Below are positions 51,457 to 57,750 of a stretch of DNA of 64,000 bases, in pieces (positions within the stretch are counted from its first letter, which is position 1; the number at the start of each line of letters is the position of its first letter). The notes under the pieces were generated by a model, which was given only the letters and a program-made list of their open reading frames with translations, made no database searches and was not told where the DNA came from. Made by a program: the position numbers and the translations under genes. Origin of the DNA: Saprospiraceae bacterium (lineage in GTDB: Bacteria > Bacteroidota > Bacteroidia > Chitinophagales > Saprospiraceae); contig JAEUUT010000149.1 in assembly GCA_016787415.1 (NCBI GenBank), positions 1 to 64,000 of the forward strand, in the 5' to 3' direction.

Positions 51457-52020
51457 ATGCAACGCATTCTGAAAAGCGCCGGTCTGGTGCTCACATTCGT
51501 ACTCGCTACTCTTTCTGCCAACGCCCAAATGAAGCAAAAAACCGTCATGGTTGGAGGCGAGGCCATGTTTCCTATGAAAAACATCGTTGAAAACGCTGTA
51601 AATTCCAAAGCCCACACCACGCTGGTAGCTGCTGTAAAAGCGGCAGGACTGGTGGAAACGCTGCAAGGCAAAGGGCCGTTCACGGTGTTCGCACCTGTCA
51701 ATGACGCTTTTGAAAACCTGCCTGCGGGCACCGTCGAAACCCTGCTCAAACCGGAAAGCAAACCCACGCTTACCAAAGTGCTTACCTACCACGTTGTAGC
51801 AGGTAAATACGACTTCAAAGCCATCAGCGCCATGCTGAAAAAAGGCACCAAAACCCTCAAAACCGTCAGCGGTGGTACCCTCACTTTTATGATGAACGGC
51901 CCACGCAACATCGTTGTGAAAGATGAAAATGGCAACACAGCCAATATCACAACCTACGACGTGTATCAGTCGAACGGCGTGATTCATTCTGTAGATGCGG
52001 TACTGCTGCCGAAGATGTAA
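51457..52020 (+). CDS. Secreted fasciclin (FAS1) domain protein
   Basis: The start is placed at ATG 51457, which opens a signal peptide (MQRILKSAGLVLTFVLATLSANAQ); an upstream in-frame start at 51388 gives no sensible leader. The 187-residue protein has one FAS1 domain: NIVENAVNSKAHTTLVAAVKAAGLVETLQGKGPFTVFAPVNDAFENLPAGTVETLL (H1 box), LTKVLTYHVVAGKYDF and GVIHSVDAVLLPKM (H2 box). FAS1 domains are adhesion modules; the bacterial role is usually surface or periplasmic and poorly known. It is divergent from the dioxygenase gene, with a 252-base A/T-rich control region between. Its transcript passes through the palindrome at 52044 and ends at 52281-52310. Confidence 0.9.
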   Translation: MQRILKSAGLVLTFVLATLSANAQMKQKTVMVGGEAMFPMKNIVENAVNSKAHTTLVAAVKAAGLVETLQGKGPFTVFAPVNDAFENLPAGTVETLLKPESKPTLTKVLTYHVVAGKYDFKAISAMLKKGTKTLKTVSGGTLTFMMNGPRNIVVKDENGNTANITTYDVYQSNGVIHSVDAVLLPKM

Positions 52021-52043
52021 GGGGGAATGAGGGTTGATGAGGG

Positions 52044-52232
52044 GGATGAACCAGGATTTAGGGGATTTTTCAGGATTAGAAGGATTCCTTATGTGATGCC
52101 CACAATTATGCAAATTGATTAATGGATTCTGCTTGCAGGCATGTTTAGGCCAATTTAGTCCATTTTATTTAATTTCGACACCCCATCGGGAATCCTTCTA
52201 ATCCTGAAAATCCCCTAAATCCTGGTTCATCC
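52044..52232. repeat. AGGATT-arm palindrome with a 100-bp core (copy 4)
   Basis: Arms 52044-52088 and 52189-52232 (GGATGAACCAGGATTTAGGG, then CAGGATTAGAAGGATTCC) pair closely. The core 52089-52188 has GTGATGCCCACAATTATGCA, TCTGCTTGCAGGCATGTT and GACACCCCATCGGG, and is collinear with the core of copy 2 (37640-37740) at roughly 90% identity by eye. Confidence 0.9.
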
Positions 52233-52280
52233 TCCCTGCTCATCAACCTGAATCCACAAAAACATTCCCATGAAAATCCG

Positions 52281-52310
52281 GAGGGGCTCGTCAGGGCCCC
52301 TCTTTTTTTT
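52281..52310 (+). terminator. Intrinsic terminator downstream of the fasciclin gene
   Basis: GAGGGGC (52281-52287) pairs with GCCCCTC (52296-52302), and eight T follow. It lies 261 bases after the fasciclin stop codon, beyond palindrome copy 4. Confidence 0.88.
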
Positions 52311-52396
52311 GTTTTCTGACATAAAACGGTCGTTTTGGGGTTTTTGGCGTGGGATTTGGAGAGAGAGAAATAAAGGTTGAAAAGGTTGATTAGGAA

Positions 52397-52590
52397 GGAG
52401 GCTGAACCAGGATTTTTAGGATTTAAAAGATTAGAAGGATTCCCGATGTGGTGTCAAAATTTAATAAAATGGGCTAAATGGGCTTGAACACGCCTGCAAG
52501 CAGAACCCATTAATCAATTGGCATAATTGTGGGCATCACGGCGAGAATCCTTCTAATCTTTTAAATCCTAAAAATCCTGATTCAGCCTCC
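52397..52590. repeat. AGGATT-arm palindrome with the core inverted (copy 5)
   Basis: Arms 52397-52441 and 52545-52590 (GGAGGCTGAACCAGGATTTT, then AAGATTAGAAGGATTC) pair with few mismatches. The core 52443-52543 reads CCCGATGTGGTGTCAAAATT, then CGCCTGCAAGCAGA and GCATAATTGTGGGCATCACG: it is the reverse complement of the copies 2 and 4 cores. The gap 52021-52630 is made up of copy 4, the terminator at 52281 and this copy; nothing else is visible. Confidence 0.9.
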
Positions 52591-52630
52591 CTCTCCACCA
52601 ACCCGCTTATCCACTCATCATCCCGTGCCC

Positions 52631-54568
52631 ATGCGCTACCGATTTACACTTCTGGTTGTACTGACCACCCTTTCTCTCCATGCCCAGATCAGCGAAGGCG
52701 GCATTCCGCCAGGTTTTTCCCCTGATATTCAGGCGCTGTTTGTTGCAGGTAAAACCACCGAACCCGTCATTTTACCCAAACTGGATACCGACCGCGCCTG
52801 GAAGGAGGACAGCGACACACCGGGGCAAAACCGCTTTGCTGCGCCCATTGCTGCTGATATTTCCATGGAAAATGCAGGCGACTGGACCAACCTGCCCGAT
52901 GGCAGCCGCGTATGGCGTTGCGGCATACATTCCGATGGTGCGCTGGGCCTGGCGCTTCAGTTGGATGCCCTGCATTTGCCCCCTGGCGCCAAATTGTTTG
53001 TGTACAGCGCCGATCGGAAATGGGTGCGCGGCGCCTACACCGAACGCAGCATGACGCCTTCCGGCAAATTTCTGCTGGGCGTAGTGCCCGGCGCTACCGC
53101 CTGGCTCGAATGCGTGGAACCCGCCGACGTGCGCGGCCAGGCGAGCCTGCATATTCATCGCGTCGACTATGCCTACGACCGCAATGCGATGGTGGATGCA
53201 CAGGTAGCAGGCGTAACCGGCTTTGCACAGTCGGTACCTTGCCATCTCAATATAAACTGCACCCAGGGCGCCAACTGGCAAACCGAAAAGCGCGGCATTA
53301 TGCGCATCCTGATGGTTTTTAGTAACGGCCTGGGCTGGTGCAGCGGAACTACCATTGCCAATACATCGGGTACGCCGGAGCCCTATGTGCTAAGCGCCAA
53401 CCACTGCCAGTTGATCGGCACTAACCCCGATTTTTCCATGTGGCGTTTCGATTTTGGCTATGAATCGGCCGATTGCAACAACCCTGCCACCGAACCGGTA
53501 GAAAAATCAGTGCTGGGTTGCCAACGTGTGTCGGCAGGCATGGGTCTCGATTTTATGCTACTCCGTATGACCAGCCTGCCCGCCAATTTCAACGTGTATT
53601 TCAACGGCTGGACGCGCGTGTCGAATCCTGCCGCTACTACTACTACCTTTATTCACCATCCAGTCGGCGATATCAAAAAAATATCGGTCGACCAGCAAGC
53701 GCCTGTTATTTTTAACCAGACTATCAACTGGGGCGGGCAATTTGGTACCAGCGCTGTCAATACCCACTGGCTGGTAGTGCCCGATCAAGGCTACTTCGAG
53801 CCGGGTTCTTCGGGTAGCCCTTTGTTTAACCAAAACAAACAAATCATCGGACAATTGCACGGTGGTAATGCCACCCCCGCCAATTGTACCGTACAGAATA
53901 CGTATTGGGGCCGCTTCGACCTGTCGTGGGGACAGGGCGCTACTGCCGATGCACGCCTGCGCGACTGGCTCGATCCGACGAATACCAACGCGATGACGCA
54001 AGCGGGCTATATTCCACCCGCGCCCACTACATTTACCGTCAGCGGAAATGTGCAAACGCATTGGGGGCAACCCATGCCCAACGTAACCGTCCAACTCAGC
54101 GGCAGCAGCACGGCCACGACCCAAACAGACGCTTCCGGCAATTTTTCCTTTGCCAACCTGGCTGCCGGCAGCAACCTGACCATCACCCCTGTCCGCGATA
54201 CGCTCGACAACAACGGCGTGACGAGTTTTGACCTGGTGCTCATGTCGAAACACATTATCGGCCTGGAATCCTTCGATTCGCCCTGGAAAATTATTGCGGG
54301 CGATGCCAACCTCAGCAACAGCGTGACTACCTTCGATGTGGTGGAAATCCGCAAGGTGATTCTCGGACTCAACCCTTCGTACCCTGCTAACACTTCCTGG
54401 CGCTTTTTTCCAGCGGGCACCACCTTTGTAAATCCTGATAACCCGTTTTCGCCAACCCTGCCGACGGGCGCCCTCACGCTAAATAACCTGCAAGCCAATT
54501 CGACGGGCAATAATTTTTTGGGTGTAAAAATTGGGGATGTGAATAATACGGCGAACCCGGGACAATAA
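52631..54568 (+). CDS. Secreted trypsin-like (lysyl endopeptidase type) protease with dockerin-like C-terminus
   Basis: The ATG at 52631 (MRYRFTLLVVLTTLSLHAQ, signal peptide) is preferred to a GTG two codons upstream. The 645-residue protein has a pro-region with a beta-sandwich, then a chymotrypsin-fold protease: His in PYVLSANHCQ, Asp in GMGLDFMLLRM and Ser in FEPGSSGSPLFNQNKQIIGQLHGG, with paired cysteines like Achromobacter lysyl endopeptidase. A carboxypeptidase-regulatory sandwich (VSGNVQTHWGQPMPNVTVQL) follows. Then come two dockerin-like helices with Ca-binding loops: DNNGVTSFDLVLMSKHIIGL and GDANLSNSVTTFDVVEIRKVILGL, closing with VKIGDVNNTA. No T9SS sorting domain is seen, which is unusual for a secreted protease here. 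Confidence 0.86.
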   Translation: MRYRFTLLVVLTTLSLHAQISEGGIPPGFSPDIQALFVAGKTTEPVILPKLDTDRAWKEDSDTPGQNRFAAPIAADISMENAGDWTNLPDGSRVWRCGIHSDGALGLALQLDALHLPPGAKLFVYSADRKWVRGAYTERSMTPSGKFLLGVVPGATAWLECVEPADVRGQASLHIHRVDYAYDRNAMVDAQVAGVTGFAQSVPCHLNINCTQGANWQTEKRGIMRILMVFSNGLGWCSGTTIANTSGTPEPYVLSANHCQLIGTNPDFSMWRFDFGYESADCNNPATEPVEKSVLGCQRVSAGMGLDFMLLRMTSLPANFNVYFNGWTRVSNPAATTTTFIHHPVGDIKKISVDQQAPVIFNQTINWGGQFGTSAVNTHWLVVPDQGYFEPGSSGSPLFNQNKQIIGQLHGGNATPANCTVQNTYWGRFDLSWGQGATADARLRDWLDPTNTNAMTQAGYIPPAPTTFTVSGNVQTHWGQPMPNVTVQLSGSSTATTQTDASGNFSFANLAAGSNLTITPVRDTLDNNGVTSFDLVLMSKHIIGLESFDSPWKIIAGDANLSNSVTTFDVVEIRKVILGLNPSYPANTSWRFFPAGTTFVNPDNPFSPTLPTGALTLNNLQANSTGNNFLGVKIGDVNNTANPGQ

Positions 54569-54573
54569 CTGCA

Positions 54574-54735
54574 ACACGGATTCCGCGGATAATGGACAGA
54601 TTTACACGGATTAAGTGCAACACGGATGGCACGGAAAATAAACAGATTTACACGGATTTGATTACAACGGAATGGTTCCTGACGTACAAATCCAATCCGT
54701 GAAAATCCGTTTATCTTCCGTGCCATCCGTGTTCC
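54574..54735. repeat. CACGGAT word palindrome
   Basis: Words containing CACGGAT/ACACGGAT recur six times between 54574 and 54658. The reverse complement (ATCCGTG) recurs at 54693-54732. The best-paired arms are 54617-54660 and 54687-54735 (ACACGGATGGCACGG against CCGTGCCATCCGTGT). It fills most of the 214-base gap between the protease and pepT. Confidence 0.85.
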
Positions 54736-54782
54736 AGTTTTTCAGATATTCGCGGCCTCTAACATTTTAAAGATTTTATTCA

Positions 54783-56030
54783 ATGGCCGCATCCAAATTT
54801 CACCATACCTGTAAAGATCGCTTCATCCGCTACGTGCAAATAGACACACAAAGCGATCCGGATAGCCCCACCTGTCCGAGTACGGAAAAACAAAAAGACC
54901 TGGGCCGTGTGCTCGTGGAAGAACTCCTGGCCATGGGTATCACGGATGCTCACCTCGATGAGCACGGATACGTGTATGCCACCCTGCCTGCCAATACCGA
55001 TAAAAAAGTGCCCGTATTGTGCTTTTGCTCACATATGGACACCTCGCCCGACTGTTCGGGCGCGGGGGTAAAACCGCTGGTACATTCGAATTACAAGGGC
55101 CAGGATTTGGTGCTGCCCGACGACCCTACGGTGGTCATTCGTATGTCGGAACACGAAGACCTGAAACACCAGATCGGCAACGACATCATCACAGCCAGCG
55201 GGACTACGCTGCTGGGCGCCGACAATAAAGCCGGTGTGGCCGCTATTATGGACGCGGTGCATATCCTGTTGAATAACAAACAGTTGAAGCACGGGAAAAT
55301 CCGCATCCTTTTTACGCCCGACGAAGAAATCGGCCGTGGCGTAGATAAAGTGGATATGAAAAAACTGGGCGCCAAATTCGGCTACACCATCGACGGCGAA
55401 ACGGCAGGCAGTATCGAGGATGAAACATTCAGTGCCGACGGCGCTGTGGTCACGATTTACGGGGTATCAGCCCATCCGGGATTTGCCAAAGGTAAAATGG
55501 AAAATGCCCTGAAAATTGCGGCGCGTATTGTTGCCAAATTCCCCGACAAACTCAGCCCGGAACACACCTCCGACAAACAGGGATTTATCCATCCTGTTCA
55601 TTTTGAAGGTGGTATCGAAAAAGCAACGATCAAACTGATCATCCGCGATTTTACGGAAAGCGGCCTGAAACGCCACGCCAACACGCTGCAAAAGATCGTC
55701 GACAGCGTCCTGAAATCCTTCCCCAACAGCCGCGCTGAAGTAAAAATCAGCGAACAATACCGCAATATGGGCAAGGTGCTGCGCCGCCACCCGAAAGTAG
55801 TAGAATACGCCATGGAAGCCCTCCAACGCAGCGGTTTCGCCCAACCGCTCAAACGCTCCATCCGCGGCGGCACCGATGGCTCCCGCCTGTCATTCATGGG
55901 TCTGCCATGCCCCAATCTCTTCGCCGGCGAACACGCTTTCCACTCCAAACAGGAATGGGTATCGGTGCAGGACATGGAAAAAGCAGCCGAAACGATGGTG
56001 CATTTGGCGCAGATATGGGAAGAGAAATGA
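54783..56030 (+). CDS. pepT: Peptidase T (tripeptide aminopeptidase)
   Basis: The 415-residue M20 family zinc tripeptidase removes N-terminal residues from tripeptides in the cytoplasm. Motifs: FIRYVQIDTQSDPDSPTCPSTEKQKDL, the metal His-x-Asp in CFCSHMDTSPDCSG, LLGADNKAGVAAIMDA with the bridging Asp, the Glu pair in LFTPDEEIGRGVDKVDM, SAHPGFAKGKMENALK and RGGTDGSRLSFMGLPCPNLFAGEHAFHSKQEWV with the last His ligand. Length and motifs match PepT throughout. The stop codon TGA (56028-56030) is the first TGA of the TGAGAGG array that follows. Confidence 0.97.
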   Translation: MAASKFHHTCKDRFIRYVQIDTQSDPDSPTCPSTEKQKDLGRVLVEELLAMGITDAHLDEHGYVYATLPANTDKKVPVLCFCSHMDTSPDCSGAGVKPLVHSNYKGQDLVLPDDPTVVIRMSEHEDLKHQIGNDIITASGTTLLGADNKAGVAAIMDAVHILLNNKQLKHGKIRILFTPDEEIGRGVDKVDMKKLGAKFGYTIDGETAGSIEDETFSADGAVVTIYGVSAHPGFAKGKMENALKIAARIVAKFPDKLSPEHTSDKQGFIHPVHFEGGIEKATIKLIIRDFTESGLKRHANTLQKIVDSVLKSFPNSRAEVKISEQYRNMGKVLRRHPKVVEYAMEALQRSGFAQPLKRSIRGGTDGSRLSFMGLPCPNLFAGEHAFHSKQEWVSVQDMEKAAETMVHLAQIWEEK

Positions 56031-56155
56031 GAGGTGAGAGGTGAGAGGTGAGAAGTGAGAGTGCGTAGAGTTGACCGCTTCGTTCGAAGGAATCAATTTA
56101 GTTATAGCGAAGCGGTCAACTCTACGTACTCTCACCTCTCACCTCTCACCTCTGG
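56028..56155. repeat. Convergent-junction hairpin: TGAGAGG array plus CGTAGAGTTGACC module
   Basis: TGAGAGG words start inside the pepT stop codon and run to 56060. GTAGAGTTGACCGCTTCG follows at 56065-56082, then a short 24-base centre. Next is the mirror arm GCGAAGCGGTCAACTCTAC (56107-56125) and TCTCACC words to about 56153. The minus-strand ADP-ribosylglycohydrolase gene ends inside the right array. The same module is seen at 13676-13694/13782-13800. Confidence 0.92.
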
Positions 56156-57508
56156 CAACCGCCACTCATCCTTCCACAAATCCACACCGCCGCCCATTTG
56201 TTCCTGTACCACGCGGTCGACAATGTATACGCCGGTGAGGGCCATGTTTTGGAAAAAATCAATGCCATTGTTGGGAAACCCGATGCGGGTACGGTGAATG
56301 TTGTAGCGTTCTGAAAAAGTGCGGTTGAAAGCCTTCTCCACGCCCTTTTTACCCAGCATAAAACCCAGCAGGCCGCCCCAGGTGGCAGTAGGATTGTCGG
56401 AATCCCAGCCGGCGAGCGCGCCGATTTTGATGGTTTCTTTGATGTCGCCTTCGCCATACAGCAGGCTGACGATGCTGGACGCGAAATTGATGCCTGCGGC
56501 AAAACAGCCGTTGCAATACCGGTTGCGGGACGTCATGTTGTATCCATCGGCCTGTTCCACCTGATAGCGCTGGTACACTTCGTCGCGTGTTTGTTCCCAG
56601 GGTACATTTGCCAGGTACCTGCTTTTTACAAAATCGTACATTTTGGCAGGATAAGAACCTTCCGGAAGCGTTTTGCGCGCTTCGTCGGCCATCCACAGAA
56701 TCCTGGTTTTCATGGGTTGGGTGGCATCGGATGCCGACGCCAGGGAATACATGCTGACATAAAACCCGGAAATCCATTCCGATTCATTGCGCGCTGTCGT
56801 TTGAATCGGCAATTTGGCCATTTTCAGGGCAATATCCGGCCGCGCAGGGGCAAATAACCCAAAAATTTCCGTGGTCAGTTGGGCGTCGATCATGTCGTAT
56901 TCCGGGTTGTTGGCCGGGTCGCCCGTAGCAGGCGGTACCATACCTGCTTTCATCAGATCGAAGGCTTTCTGATTGGATACCCACAGGTAGTTTTCCTCTT
57001 CTGTTTTGATGTGTTTTAGCCAGCCTTCCCGAATTTGTTCGCCGCTCAGCATGCTGGTTTTATTAGTAAACAGCAGATCCTGATAGATGTATTCAATGTC
57101 CGTATCGTCGTCGGAGCCCCATATACCTTCCGGGCCGGTAAACACGTAGTCGATCACCGGTGAGATGTCGCTGGGTTTTCCCTGCCCCCAGATGCTGGGT
57201 TGATCTTTCTGTCCCCAGTCGGTGCGGGTGTAGAATTTACCCGTTTTTATCTCGCCAATATTCCCGATTTTATCCATTTCGGTGACCAGCCCAGTCCAGT
57301 TGGCAATGCACTGCCCCAACCAGAAACCATAGAGTTGTTCCTGGTATTGTTTCCGGGAAATCACCCTGTCGCCCGGTTTGGGCGTATACGGTTTGTATTC
57401 CAGTTGGGAATCGTAGGAACTGTGGCTCTTGGTTTCCTGCACCGGCTGATGGCGATGTGTGCAGGAAAGGAGGAGCAGGGGGAGGAGGATGTATTGAAAG
57501 TGTTTCAT
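56132..57508 (-). CDS. Lipoprotein of the ADP-ribosylglycohydrolase family
   Basis: The 458-residue protein has a lipoprotein signal (MKHFQYILLPLLLLSCTHRH). The ADP-ribosylglycohydrolase (DraG-like) features are LYGFWLGQCIANWTG near the N-terminus, the metal-binding acid cluster GSDDDTDIEYIYQDLL, and the late metal site IGALAGWDSDNPTATWGGLLGFMLGKKG, with Asp residues where DraG has G-D-x-D. The family removes ADP-ribose from proteins or related groups, but an exported lipoprotein form probably acts on another glycoside-like substrate. The last residues EVRGER and the stop are encoded by the TGAGAGG array, so the native C-terminus has been replaced or extended by repeat sequence. Confidence 0.86.
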   Translation of the reverse strand: MKHFQYILLPLLLLSCTHRHQPVQETKSHSSYDSQLEYKPYTPKPGDRVISRKQYQEQLYGFWLGQCIANWTGLVTEMDKIGNIGEIKTGKFYTRTDWGQKDQPSIWGQGKPSDISPVIDYVFTGPEGIWGSDDDTDIEYIYQDLLFTNKTSMLSGEQIREGWLKHIKTEEENYLWVSNQKAFDLMKAGMVPPATGDPANNPEYDMIDAQLTTEIFGLFAPARPDIALKMAKLPIQTTARNESEWISGFYVSMYSLASASDATQPMKTRILWMADEARKTLPEGSYPAKMYDFVKSRYLANVPWEQTRDEVYQRYQVEQADGYNMTSRNRYCNGCFAAGINFASSIVSLLYGEGDIKETIKIGALAGWDSDNPTATWGGLLGFMLGKKGVEKAFNRTFSERYNIHRTRIGFPNNGIDFFQNMALTGVYIVDRVVQEQMGGGVDLWKDEWRLPEVRGER

Positions 57509-57525
57509 GGTAAAATACTGAATTA

Positions 57526-57750
57526 AGTCCTGAGTCCTGAAAAGTCCTGAGTCCTGAAAAGTCCTGAGTCCTGAGTCCTGAAAAGTCCTGAGTCCTGAGT
57601 CCTGAGTCCTGAGTCCGTAGAGTACACCTTTATACCCTTGAGATTTCCATAAACCAATTCTAAGGGTATAAAGGTGTACTCTACGGACTCAGGACTCAGG
57701 ACTTACGACTCAGGACTTTTCAAGACTCAGGACTTTTCAAGACTCAGGAC
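57526..57750. repeat. AGTCCTG word palindrome with CGTAGAGTACACC centre
   Basis: About ten AGTCCTG words (some spaced by AAAA) run from 57536 to 57615, then CCGTAGAGTACACC (57615-57628) and TTTATACCCTT. The exact complement of 57612-57639 lies at 57662-57689 (28 bases, no mismatch). CAGGACT words continue to 57750 and reach the stop codon of the DUF5916 gene. It fills the gap between two minus-strand genes. Confidence 0.92.
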
